This document shows, one piece after another, positions 1-6,668 of a stretch of DNA of 13,385 nucleotides (positions are counted from its first letter, which is position 1; every line of letters starts with the position of its first letter). The notes below the pieces were generated by a model that saw only the letters and a list, made by a program, of their open reading frames with translations, searched no databases and was not told the DNA's origin. Source of the DNA: Treponema sp. (GTDB lineage Bacteria; Spirochaetota; Spirochaetia; Treponematales; Breznakiellaceae); contig JAIRRR010000293.1 of the NCBI GenBank assembly GCA_031255875.1, positions 1-13,385 on the forward strand, read 5' to 3'. A program made the position numbers and the translations under genes.

Positions 1-363
1 GCCGTAGACGTAGAGGCCTTTTACGAGGCCGAACTCAGGACGCGCCGGGCGCTCCTCTTCCCCCCCTACTCGCGGCTTATCAGGTTTACCGTGCGCTCCA
101 AAGAAGAGAAGCGGGCGGATGCCGCTATCGAACGCCTCGCGTCCCTCGCGAAACCCCTTGTCCCCCGGGACGCGGACGCGCTCGGCCCCGCCGAATGCCC
201 CATCGGCGTTATAGCCGGGAATTTCAGGCGGCAGCTCATACTGCGGGGCGCGTCCATGGGCCCCCTTCACAGCGCGGCCCGGGCCGTCCTTGCCCGCTAC
301 GGAAAAGGCAAGGACAGCCGGGTCTACCTTGAAATCGACGTAGACCCGGTGAGCCTGCTGTAA
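1..363 (+). CDS. priA: Primosomal protein N' (replication restart helicase PriA), C-terminal fragment
   Basis: The reading frame is open from the first base of the window, so the gene begins upstream and only the last 120 codons are visible. The piece carries the PriA C-terminal pattern: FYEAEL followed by RR and a PPYSRLIRF stretch (about residues 7-30 of the fragment), and it ends in the typical DVDPVSLL. PriA is a superfamily 2 DNA helicase that recognises stalled forks and D-loops and reloads the replicative helicase. The visible part is the C-terminal domain, which helps bind DNA and SSB; the helicase motifs and zinc-binding cysteines lie outside the window. A GTG at 91 could be mistaken for a start, but conserved PriA residues precede it in frame. 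No clear terminator follows the TAA. Confidence 0.9.
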   Translation, partial: AVDVEAFYEAELRTRRALLFPPYSRLIRFTVRSKEEKRADAAIERLASLAKPLVPRDADALGPAECPIGVIAGNFRRQLILRGASMGPLHSAARAVLARYGKGKDSRVYLEIDVDPVSLL

Positions 364-422
364 ACGCCAGCCTTGTCCGGCAATTTCGATTTCGGAATTC
401 CCGGGCGGAGCGACGCGATTCC

Positions 423-452
423 TTGACAGAAACATCCGGATGGGGTTATATT
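423..452 (+). promoter_or_regulatory. Sigma70-type promoter of tRNA-Arg
   Basis: A perfect -35 hexamer TTGACA (423-428) is followed after 18 bases by TATATT (447-452), five of six matches to the -10 consensus. Transcription would start near 459, about a dozen bases before the mature tRNA 5' end. This is the strongest promoter visible in the window and suits a stable RNA gene. Whether transcription continues into maf is not clear, because no rho-independent terminator is seen after the tRNA. Confidence 0.82.
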
Positions 453-470
453 GTACTTGCGGTTTGTTAC

Positions 471-544
<74 letters not shown>

Positions 545-626
545 AAATTGATAACAAGGCCGAAGATTTTTTAATGAGGAAGCCAAGGCTCTGCCGGAAG
601 GCGGGTTCTGTATCTCCCGGAAAATA

Positions 627-1211
627 ATGGAACCGATAATTTTAGCGTCAGGATCTCTTCGCAGGCAGGAATATTTCCGGCTCCTGGGCCTTCCTTTCAG
701 CATTATGCCGTCCAATATCGGCGAAAGCTATACCGGGAAGAAGACCCCCCAGCAGATAACCAAGGAACTGGCGTCGAGAAAGGTCAAGCGGATCATAGAG
801 CAGCTCCAGGGGCGTTCCCCGCCATGGATCTGCGGGGCGGATACGGCCATCGTTCTGGACGAGGCCATCCTGGGAAAGCCCGCCACCCGCGATGACGCCG
901 CTTCCATGCTCCGCAGGCTCCAGGGCCGCGATCACGAGGTGGTAACCGCAGTGGCCCTCTACAGCGGCCGGGAGAAAAAAACCGACTGCCGCTGCGTGAC
1001 AAGCGCGGTGACCTTTGCCCCGCTTTCGCCGGCCGAGATCGAGTGGTACCTTAATACCGGGGAATGGCAGGAGGCGGCCGGGGCCTATAAGATACAGGGG
1101 CTTGCCTCCTGCTTTATTACAGGCATAAAAGGCTCTTACAGCGGCATTGTAGGCTTGCCATTAAGGGAATTTTATGTCATGCTCAGGGATAACGGCTATC
1201 CGTACACCTGA
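627..1211 (+). CDS. maf: Maf family nucleotide pyrophosphatase (nucleoside triphosphate pyrophosphatase)
   Basis: A 194-residue protein of normal Maf length. Family motifs appear in order: ASGSLRR (residues 7-13, substrate phosphate binding), CGADTAI with catalytic-type Asp72, GKP (83-85), LQGRDHEVVTAV (98-109), GAYKIQG (152-158) and GLPL (176-179). Maf proteins hydrolyse non-canonical or modified NTPs, or dTTP and UTP in the YhdE branch, to the monophosphate plus pyrophosphate; the family was first linked to septum formation. The GEWQEAAGAYKIQG region is closest to the YhdE-like dTTP/UTP type, but the exact substrate cannot be assigned from sequence alone. The ATG has only a weak GGA-type ribosome site at 619-621, and no other start codon lies in frame just upstream. 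It sits alone between the tRNA and the rpsB leader. Confidence 0.93.
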   Translation: MEPIILASGSLRRQEYFRLLGLPFSIMPSNIGESYTGKKTPQQITKELASRKVKRIIEQLQGRSPPWICGADTAIVLDEAILGKPATRDDAASMLRRLQGRDHEVVTAVALYSGREKKTDCRCVTSAVTFAPLSPAEIEWYLNTGEWQEAAGAYKIQGLASCFITGIKGSYSGIVGLPLREFYVMLRDNGYPYT

Positions 1212-1247
1212 CCGTCATGTTCAGGCACAAGGGGCCTGTCCCGCCGC

Positions 1248-1264
1248 CCGGCCCGCAGGGCCGG
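1248..1264 (+). other. Perfect GC hairpin after maf
   Basis: A 7-bp perfect stem CCGGCCC (1248-1254) / GGGCCGG (1258-1264) closes a 3-base loop, 36 bases after the maf stop. No T tract follows, so it is not a classical rho-independent terminator. It could be a maf 3'-end structure or the first element of the rpsB leader. Confidence 0.5.
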
Positions 1265-1317
1265 ATCGCCGGAACAGGTTCAAATTTCCGTCACTTTTGT
1301 GATGAGATACAGAGAAG

Positions 1318-1333
1318 GCGTCCGGCCGGACGC
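1318..1333 (+). promoter_or_regulatory. 16-bp perfect palindrome in the rpsB leader
   Basis: GCGTCCGGCCGGACGC is a perfect 16-base palindrome ending 24 bases before the rpsB Shine-Dalgarno sequence. As RNA it would form a 6-bp stem with a GGCC loop; as DNA it could be a dimeric operator. In Escherichia coli the rpsB leader mediates feedback by S2, so an analogous role is possible here, but that is inference: no S2-binding motif is recognised. Confidence 0.4.
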
Positions 1334-1357
1334 GGGGTTTTCGCTCGCAAAGCTCCG

Positions 1358-1363
1358 AGGAGG
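1358..1363 (+). promoter_or_regulatory. Ribosome binding site setting the TTG start of rpsB
   Basis: A full AGGAGG lies five bases before TTG at 1369. The alternative ATG at 1384 is too far downstream for this site, and conserved uS2 residues begin before it. The site therefore decides for the TTG start. Confidence 0.85.
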
Positions 1364-1368
1364 AAATT

Positions 1369-2253
1369 TTGGCAGTAGTTACGATGAAGAGCCTGCTGGA
1401 ATCGGGGGTCCATTTCGGTCACCAGGTAAAACGCTGGGATCCGAGGATGAAAAAGTACATCTTCGCCGAACGGAACGGGATCCATATCATTGATCTGCAA
1501 AAGACCATCCAGTCTATCAAGGACGCCTACGACGCGGTCCGGAAAACGGTGAGCGCCGGAAAGACGGTGCTCTTCGTGGGTACCAAGAAACAGGCCCAGC
1601 AGGCGATCCAGAAAGAAGCCGAGCGCTGCGGCATGATTTACGTGAATAACCGCTGGCTGGGCGGCATGCTTACCAATTTCGTCACCATCAAGAAATCGCT
1701 GCTTCGCCTCAAGAAGCTGGAAAAGATGGAGATTGACGGCACTTTCGAAAACCTTACCAAGAAAGAAATCGCCTCCCTGGGCAAGGAACGTTCCAAGCTC
1801 CAGAAGAACCTGGGGGGCATCAAGGAGATGAAGGAGCTTCCGGGCATTCTCTTCATCATCGACACCCGGAAAGAGGCTATCGCCGTGGCCGAAGCCCAGC
1901 GCCAGGGCATCCCCATCATCGCGGTGGTGGATACAAACTGCAACCCCGACGGCATCGACTACCCCATTCCAGGAAACGACGACGCGATCCGGGCAATCAC
2001 CCTCTTTACCCAGATCATCGCCAACGCGGTGGTGGAAGCGGACAACGAAGCGGGCCTCAAGATCATCGAGACCCTGGGCGACGAGGACGAAGACATGGAA
2101 AATGTCATAACCGATGTGTCCGTCAGGGAAGAGGACCAGGAAGTCGATATCGAGTCCTATTCCGAGGCCGCCAGCCCCGCCGGAGAGGGCGCTTCGGAAG
2201 AAGACGAAGACGAACTGCCGGTTGATGTTGGCAAGGTCTACGGCGAGGAATAG
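1369..2253 (+). CDS. rpsB: Small ribosomal subunit protein uS2
   Basis: A 294-residue uS2. The N-terminus [19 protein letters not shown] and the following [12 protein letters not shown] and IIDLQKT segments are strongly conserved uS2 sequence. Further marks are [13 protein letters not shown] (residues 92-104), a helical coiled-coil hairpin at about 105-155, and [23 protein letters not shown] (182-204). uS2 binds late to the 30S head-body junction and helps recruit S1. Translation starts at TTG. The protein is about 50 residues longer than the E. coli protein because of an acidic tail (residues 237-294; 24 Asp/Glu against 2 Lys/Arg). It is followed by tsf after 52 bases, the usual rpsB-tsf pair, and is probably co-transcribed with it. 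The structured 157-base leader upstream may regulate both. Confidence 0.98.
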   Translation: MAVVTMKSLLESGVHFGHQVKRWDPRMKKYIFAERNGIHIIDLQKTIQSIKDAYDAVRKTVSAGKTVLFVGTKKQAQQAIQKEAERCGMIYVNNRWLGGMLTNFVTIKKSLLRLKKLEKMEIDGTFENLTKKEIASLGKERSKLQKNLGGIKEMKELPGILFIIDTRKEAIAVAEAQRQGIPIIAVVDTNCNPDGIDYPIPGNDDAIRAITLFTQIIANAVVEADNEAGLKIIETLGDEDEDMENVITDVSVREEDQEVDIESYSEAASPAGEGASEEDEDELPVDVGKVYGEE

Positions 2254-2289
2254 ACGCCCCGGCCGTAAGAAGTAGAGAAAATTACAAGC

Positions 2290-2295
2290 AAGGAG
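2290..2295 (+). promoter_or_regulatory. tsf ribosome binding site shared with an out-of-frame ATG
   Basis: AAGGAG lies ten bases before the tsf ATG (2306) but only three bases before another ATG (2299) in a different frame. The earlier ATG opens a four-codon frame, MQNG, whose TGA (2311-2313) overlaps the first codons of tsf. The conserved EF-Ts N-terminus fixes 2306 as the real start. Confidence 0.6.
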
Positions 2296-2305
2296 TTCAT
2301 GCAAA

Positions 2306-3163
2306 ATGGCTGATATTAGCGCTGCCGATGTAAAAAGACTTCGGGAAAAGACCGGGGCCGGGCCTATGGAGTGCAAAAAGGCACTCCAGGACAGCGACGG
2401 GGATTTTGACAAGGCGGAGAAACTGCTCAAGGAAAAGGGGCTTGCTGCGGTGGAAAAACGCGCGGGCCGGGCTACCAACGAGGGAAAGGTCTTCGCCAGG
2501 ATAAAAGACGACGGAAGCTGCGCCGCGCTCGTGGAACTGGCCTCGGAGACGGACTTTGTGGCCCGGAACCCGGAATTCATCGAGCTGGGCGGCCAAATCG
2601 CGCAACTGGCCCTGGAAAAGGGCTATACCGAGCCCAACGAGGAGCTCGCCGGCCTGGTAAGCTCCCTCGCCTCGAAGATCAGGGAAAACATGAGCCTTAA
2701 ACGCCTCAAAACAATAAAAGCCTCGGACGGCGAATACCTTACCAGCTATATCCACGGCGACGGGGCCATAGGCGTGGTAGTCAAGCTCGCCGCGGACAAG
2801 CCGGAGGCGCTCCAAAAGGAAGAAGTAAAAGCCCTGGCCTTCAACCTCGCCCTGCATATCGCGGCCTTTAACCCCATGGCCCTGGACAGGACCAAAATTG
2901 ACGGGGCCTACCTGAAAGAGCAGGAGGATATCTTCCGCAAACAGATGGAACTGGACGAAAGCCTTTCCAAAAAGCCCGCCAATATAATCGACAACATACT
3001 CAAGGGCAAGGTAAACAAATACCTTCAGGAAATCTGCCTTTTGGAGCAAGGCTATGTAAAGGACGAGAAACTGACGGTGGAAAAAGTACTGGACGAAACC
3101 GGCAAACAGGCCGGGGCGAAGCTCCGGGTCGCCGACTACGCCTACTTTAAAGTCGGCGGGTAA
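2306..3163 (+). CDS. tsf: Translation elongation factor EF-Ts
   Basis: A 285-residue protein of normal EF-Ts length. The N-terminal UBA-like domain is clear: a VKRLREKTGAGPMECKKAL pattern (residues 9-27) and then an EKLLKEKGLA helix. The TDFVARN motif (about residues 81-87) forms the EF-Tu contact. Two-lobed core and C-terminal segments follow, including an INIA-like CLLEQGYVKDEKLTVEKVL region near residue 250. EF-Ts is the cytoplasmic guanine-nucleotide exchange factor that recycles EF-Tu-GDP. It is the second gene after rpsB. In many bacteria pyrH follows tsf; here the next gene is frr, after a 174-bp gap with a strong hairpin. Confidence 0.98.
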   Translation: MADISAADVKRLREKTGAGPMECKKALQDSDGDFDKAEKLLKEKGLAAVEKRAGRATNEGKVFARIKDDGSCAALVELASETDFVARNPEFIELGGQIAQLALEKGYTEPNEELAGLVSSLASKIRENMSLKRLKTIKASDGEYLTSYIHGDGAIGVVVKLAADKPEALQKEEVKALAFNLALHIAAFNPMALDRTKIDGAYLKEQEDIFRKQMELDESLSKKPANIIDNILKGKVNKYLQEICLLEQGYVKDEKLTVEKVLDETGKQAGAKLRVADYAYFKVGG

Positions 3164-3190
3164 AAGCCGAGACGGGATGAAAGCAAAAGC

Positions 3191-3231
3191 GGGAGGTTCC
3201 GGAAATCCCGGCCGGGTTTCCGGAGCTTCCC
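3191..3231 (+). terminator. Long GC-rich hairpin between tsf and frr (attenuator or terminator)
   Basis: Left arm 3191-3209 pairs with right arm 3214-3231 to give about 18 base pairs, with two G-U wobbles, one bulged T (3206) and a GGCC loop. It starts 28 bases after the tsf stop. No T run follows, so a classical intrinsic terminator is not supported. Transcript 3'-end protection, partial termination or RNase processing between tsf and the frr operon are all possible. Confidence 0.5.
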
Positions 3232-3337
3232 CGGAGAGAATCGCGAATTTAGTGTAGCGGAAGCAAGCGCAAAAAGGCGGTTTCTCCACAGGGCAGGGGC
3301 GGCGCCCTTCCCGGCCATTCACGATAAGGAGATTATT

Positions 3338-3892
3338 ATGCACGCGGTAATCAGCGCTTCCGAAGAAAGGATGAAAAAAACCGTCGCCAGCCTTAAGGAA
3401 GGTTTCGGCTCGTTCCGCACCGGGCGGGCCTCGGCTTCCCTGTTCGACAAGATCAAGGTTGACTATTACGGCAACAAATCCCCCCTGAACCAGGTGGCCA
3501 ATATTTCCGTTCCCGAGGCCCGGCTTATCGTGATACAGCCCTGGGACAAGGGGCTTATCGGGGAAATCGAAAAGGCCGTCCGCTCTTCGGAGCTGTCCCT
3601 GAACCCCAGCAACGACGGCAAGGTTATACGCATCTCCATCCCCCCCCTTACCGGGGAACGGCGGAACGAGCTGTCGAAACTTGCGAAAAACCAGGCGGAG
3701 CAGAGCCGGGTCGCGGTAAGGAACATACGCCGGGACGGGAACGAGGAACTCAAAAAACTCCTCAAAACCGGCGAGCTTACCGAAGACGACGAGCGGGTAA
3801 ATACCGACGAGCTTCAAAAGCTGACCGACTCGTACATCGCGAAGATCAACCAGGCTTTGGAAGAGAAAGAAAAGGAAATTCGAGAAGATTGA
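3338..3892 (+). CDS. frr: Ribosome recycling factor
   Basis: A 184-residue protein, the usual RRF size. Typical segments are MKKTVASLKEGFGSFRTGRAS (residues 12-32), LFDKIKVDYYG and PLNQVANISVPEARLIVIQPWD (the beta domain), then PPLTGERRNELSKLAKNQAEQSRVAVRNIRRD (about 102-133), which starts the return to the long three-helix bundle. RRF with EF-G splits post-termination ribosomes. The ATG follows AAGGAG (3326-3331) by six bases. The TGA overlaps the TTG start of uppS, so the two genes are translationally coupled. An intergenic gap of 174 bases separates it from tsf, and no promoter with good hexamers was found there. Confidence 0.98.
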   Translation: MHAVISASEERMKKTVASLKEGFGSFRTGRASASLFDKIKVDYYGNKSPLNQVANISVPEARLIVIQPWDKGLIGEIEKAVRSSELSLNPSNDGKVIRISIPPLTGERRNELSKLAKNQAEQSRVAVRNIRRDGNEELKKLLKTGELTEDDERVNTDELQKLTDSYIAKINQALEEKEKEIRED

Positions 3893-4593
3893 GCGCGATT
3901 CCCGCCCATGTCGGCATAATAATGGACGGTAACGGGCGCTGGGCGCGGCGGCGCGGCCAGCTCCGTACCCAGGGGCACCTCGAAGGGCTCAAGGCCGCCA
4001 AGCGCGTTGTCAAGGCGGCCAGCGAGGCGGGGGTCCTGTATCTTACCTTGTACGCGTTTTCCACCGAAAACTGGAAACGCGCGGCCGACGAGGTAGCCTT
4101 TATTATGGCCCTGGTCAAGCAGTACCTGCGGGGCGAGCTGGACTTTTACCGGGAAAACCGCATCCGTATCCGGCATGCCGGGGATGCCGGGGGGCTTCCT
4201 GCGGATATAGCGCGGGAGCTGCGGGAAGCCTGCGAGGACACCCGGGATTTTACGGGCATGCAGGTGATTCTGGCGCTGAATTACGGCGGCCGGGACGAGA
4301 TTATGCGGGGGATACGGAGGCTGCTCGCGGAGCGCGGCGGGGCGGGCGGCCCGGGCGAAATCCGCGAGGAGGACTTCCGGCGCTACCTGGATAACCCGGA
4401 CCTGCCCGATCCGGACCTGATCATAAGGACGGCCGGGGAAATGCGGACGAGTAATTTTCTCCTTTGGGAAGGGGCCTACGCGGAGTACTGGGTAAGCGAA
4501 AAACTCTGGCCCGATTTTACCGAAGATGATTTTAAGACAGCTCTTGCCCGGTTTGGGGAACGGGAGCGGCGTTACGGGGGCGCTCATTCGTGA
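3889..4593 (+). CDS. uppS: Undecaprenyl diphosphate synthase (cis-prenyltransferase)
   Basis: A 234-residue cis-prenyltransferase. It has IIMDGNGRWA with catalytic-type Asp13, FSTENWKR (57-64), ALNYGGRDEI (129-138) and RTAGEMRTSNFLLW (180-193) followed by AYAEYW and WPDF. The enzyme condenses eight isopentenyl diphosphates onto farnesyl diphosphate to make the C55 carrier lipid for peptidoglycan and other envelope polymers. The start is TTG at 3889, overlapping the frr stop as TTGA. No ATG, GTG or TTG lies in frame nearby upstream, and the conserved DGNGRW motif begins only 13 residues in, so this start is well supported. The frr-uppS-cdsA-dxr order joins isoprenoid and phospholipid supply in one unit. 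Confidence 0.97.
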   Translation: MSAIPAHVGIIMDGNGRWARRRGQLRTQGHLEGLKAAKRVVKAASEAGVLYLTLYAFSTENWKRAADEVAFIMALVKQYLRGELDFYRENRIRIRHAGDAGGLPADIARELREACEDTRDFTGMQVILALNYGGRDEIMRGIRRLLAERGGAGGPGEIREEDFRRYLDNPDLPDPDLIIRTAGEMRTSNFLLWEGAYAEYWVSEKLWPDFTEDDFKTALARFGERERRYGGAHS

Positions 4594-4612
4594 AACCTTG
4601 TTTCAGGTTCTT

Positions 4613-5467
4613 ATGAAAACACTTATCCAGCGGCTCCTGCTTTTTTTTATCGGCCTGCCGGTCGTTGCGGCGATAGTGTTCTTTCTGCCCCATCACAACT
4701 ACCTGACGGCCAATATTATCATCCTCGTCCTGAACGCCCTGGGGAGCGTGGAATTTGCCGGCATGCTCAGGAGGCGCTCCCTCCCGGTTTCCAATCCCGA
4801 GGCCGTTATTCTGGGGAGCCTTTCCCCCCTGGCCGTCCTTGCCGGCATCAGCTTTTTTCCCGGGGCTGATCTCGTCCCCGTATCCATCATGGCCGGGGCG
4901 TCGTGGATACTCATTTCCCGGATTTTTAAGGCAAAGGGCGGGTTTGAAGACGGGCTGAGCCAAATGGCCGCAGGTTTTTCCGTCATCATCTACCCCGGAC
5001 TCTTCATGATCTGGCTTATGAAGATAACCCTCATGGATCACGCCACGATCCTCCTCGCCGGTTTTTTGCTCCTCGTAATCAGCAACGATTCCGTCGGCTG
5101 GGCCGCCGGCATGCTCTTCGGCAGGGGCAACCGGGGATTCGTCGCCGCCAGCCCGAAAAAAAGCAAGGCGGGCTTTGTCGGCGGCTTTACGGCATCCGTC
5201 ATGGTAGGAATTGGCCTAGTCCACTTTGCCCCCCAGGTTTTCCCCGCGCGGTTTTTCCCGCGGTTGCTTACCGGCGCTTTCCTGGGGCTGGTATGCGCCC
5301 TCGCCGGTTCCCTGGGGGACCTCGCGGAATCGGCCATGAAACGCAGCGCCGGCATCAAGGACTCCGGAACCATAGTCCCGGGCCGGGGCGGCATACTGGA
5401 CTGCACCGATTCTATAGCCCTGACCGCGCCGGTCTTTTACGGGCTTTACCGGCTTTTATTCGGTTAA
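4613..5467 (+). CDS. cdsA: Phosphatidate cytidylyltransferase (CDP-diglyceride synthase)
   Basis: A 284-residue polytopic membrane protein. About seven or eight hydrophobic segments run from the N-terminal RLLLFFIGLPVVAAIVFFL onward. The family core is visible as SNDSVGWAAGMLFG followed by SPKKSKAGFVGG, and the C-terminal signature as GDLAESAMKRSAGIKDSG and then PGRGGILDCTDS. CdsA converts CTP and phosphatidate to CDP-diacylglycerol, the precursor of bacterial phospholipids. I chose ATG 4613, giving the MKTLIQRLLLFF start typical of the family, 19 bases after the uppS stop. The ribosome site is weak. An in-frame TTG at 4598 or ATG at 4526 (overlapping uppS) would add 5 or 29 non-conserved residues. 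The usual His and Arg of the signature (PGHGG..DR) are Arg and Cys here. Confidence 0.93.
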   Translation: MKTLIQRLLLFFIGLPVVAAIVFFLPHHNYLTANIIILVLNALGSVEFAGMLRRRSLPVSNPEAVILGSLSPLAVLAGISFFPGADLVPVSIMAGASWILISRIFKAKGGFEDGLSQMAAGFSVIIYPGLFMIWLMKITLMDHATILLAGFLLLVISNDSVGWAAGMLFGRGNRGFVAASPKKSKAGFVGGFTASVMVGIGLVHFAPQVFPARFFPRLLTGAFLGLVCALAGSLGDLAESAMKRSAGIKDSGTIVPGRGGILDCTDSIALTAPVFYGLYRLLFG

Positions 5468-5470
5468 GCC

Positions 5471-5475
5471 AAAGG
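5471..5475 (+). promoter_or_regulatory. Ribosome binding site setting the ATG start of dxr
   Basis: AAAGG lies five bases before ATG 5481. An in-frame GTG at 5475 overlaps this site and has no ribosome site of its own, so the ATG is preferred. Confidence 0.6.
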
Positions 5476-5480
5476 TGAAA

Positions 5481-6668
5481 ATGATAAAGAGAAAACGAGT
5501 TGCCGTTTTAGGCGCTACAGGTTCCATAGGGAGGAGCACCCTGGACGTGCTCCGTTCCGGGAAAAACGATTTTGAGCCGGTTTTGTTTTCATGCCACCGG
5601 AATACGGCGGGGCTCCTTGCCCTGGCAAAAGAATACCCCGGCGCGGCCCTGGCGGTTTCGGGCGCCGACGGCAGGGGCCCTGGTTTCGCGGAGTTTGCCC
5701 GTTCGAAGACCTATTTCGGCCGGGAAGGGCTGCTCTGTTCAATCGCCGAATGCGGCGCCGACGTTGTGGTAAACGGCATTGCCGGGGCCGCCGGGCTTGA
5801 GCCTTCCCTTTCCGTTCTGGAAGCCGGCGCGGATCTTGCCCTGGCGAACAAGGAAACCGTTGTCATGGCGGGGGAACTGGTGTTCAGCGTGGCGAGGCGC
5901 AACAAGGTCCGAATCATCCCGGTGGACTCCGAGCATTCGGCCGTCTTCAGCCTGATGGAGGCCCACGGCAGGGACAGGATAGCGGAAATACTGCTCACCG
6001 CGTCGGGCGGGCCTTTCAGGAAAAAAACGCAGGAAGAACTCGATCGCATAAGCCCTCAGGAGGCCCTGAACCACCCCACCTGGAACATGGGGCCCAAGAT
6101 CACCATTGATTCGGCGACATTGGCGAACAAGGGCCTTGAGGTGATAGAGGCTGCGGAACTCTTCGGCCTGGACACCGGACAGATCAAAGTGGTGGTACAC
6201 CCCCAGAGCATCGTGCACTCAATGGCAAGGCTAAAGGACGGGGCTGTCTACGCCCAGCTTTCCCGGCCCGACATACGGCTCCCCATACACAACGCCCTCT
6301 ACTATCCGGCGACAACCCCCTGTTCCTTCGGTTTCCTGGATTTCGATTCCCTTACCCTGGAATTTGAAAAACCCGACCACGGGCGTTTCCCCATGCTGCC
6401 CCTTGCCTATGAAACTTCGGCCAGGGGGGGCATGTACCCGGCGGTATACAACGCGGCAAACGAGGTCGCGGTCGCGGCCTTTACCGAAAACAGGGCCGGT
6501 TTTTCCGACATACCCCGGATAGTATCTTCCGTACTGCACAGCGGCTGGAATTTCGACGCGCCCTTTCCCGGCACGGACAGCGCGGAGACACTGCGCGCCA
6601 TACTGGAAACCGACCGGCTGGCGCGCGAAAAAGCGGAAAATTATATTTTGGAGACGATCCGATGCTGA
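5481..6668 (+). CDS. dxr: 1-deoxy-D-xylulose 5-phosphate reductoisomerase
   Basis: A 395-residue protein, close to the E. coli length. The N-terminal NADPH-binding motif is GATGSIGRST (11-20). NKET is at 123-126, metal ligands Asp149 and Glu151 lie in PVDSEHSAVFS, the flexible-loop region has SGGPF and NHPTWNMG (197-204), and the third metal ligand is Glu220 in NKGLEVIEA. VVHPQSIVHSM and NAANEVAVAAF complete the pattern. Dxr makes 2-C-methyl-D-erythritol 4-phosphate, the committed step of the non-mevalonate isoprenoid pathway and the fosmidomycin target. It thus supplies precursors for UppS two genes upstream. It begins 13 bases after cdsA and overlaps rseP by seven bases. Confidence 0.97.
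   Translation: MIKRKRVAVLGATGSIGRSTLDVLRSGKNDFEPVLFSCHRNTAGLLALAKEYPGAALAVSGADGRGPGFAEFARSKTYFGREGLLCSIAECGADVVVNGIAGAAGLEPSLSVLEAGADLALANKETVVMAGELVFSVARRNKVRIIPVDSEHSAVFSLMEAHGRDRIAEILLTASGGPFRKKTQEELDRISPQEALNHPTWNMGPKITIDSATLANKGLEVIEAAELFGLDTGQIKVVVHPQSIVHSMARLKDGAVYAQLSRPDIRLPIHNALYYPATTPCSFGFLDFDSLTLEFEKPDHGRFPMLPLAYETSARGGMYPAVYNAANEVAVAAFTENRAGFSDIPRIVSSVLHSGWNFDAPFPGTDSAETLRAILETDRLAREKAENYILETIRC

Noticed and set aside
364..470. A terminator or small RNA gene between priA and the tRNA
   Set aside because: Only short chance repeats such as GGAATTCC and CCCGGG were seen; apart from the tRNA promoter nothing could be supported.
1248..1264. Rho-independent terminator for maf
   Set aside because: The stem is perfect but is followed by a GC-rich stretch instead of a T tract, so it was recorded only as a hairpin.
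2297..3817. A 506-codon open frame on the reverse strand across tsf and frr
   Set aside because: It lies opposite two strongly conserved proteins, has no ribosome site or recognisable motif, and such long antisense frames are expected from the GC-rich codon use. The same applies to long frames at 1291-2580, 6641-7909 and 8613-9755 (reverse) and 10954-12438 (forward, opposite dnaB).
4526..4612. A cdsA start at ATG 4526, overlapping uppS by 68 bases
   Set aside because: The extra 29 residues are not hydrophobic or CdsA-like, and ATG 4613 gives the family's usual N-terminus.
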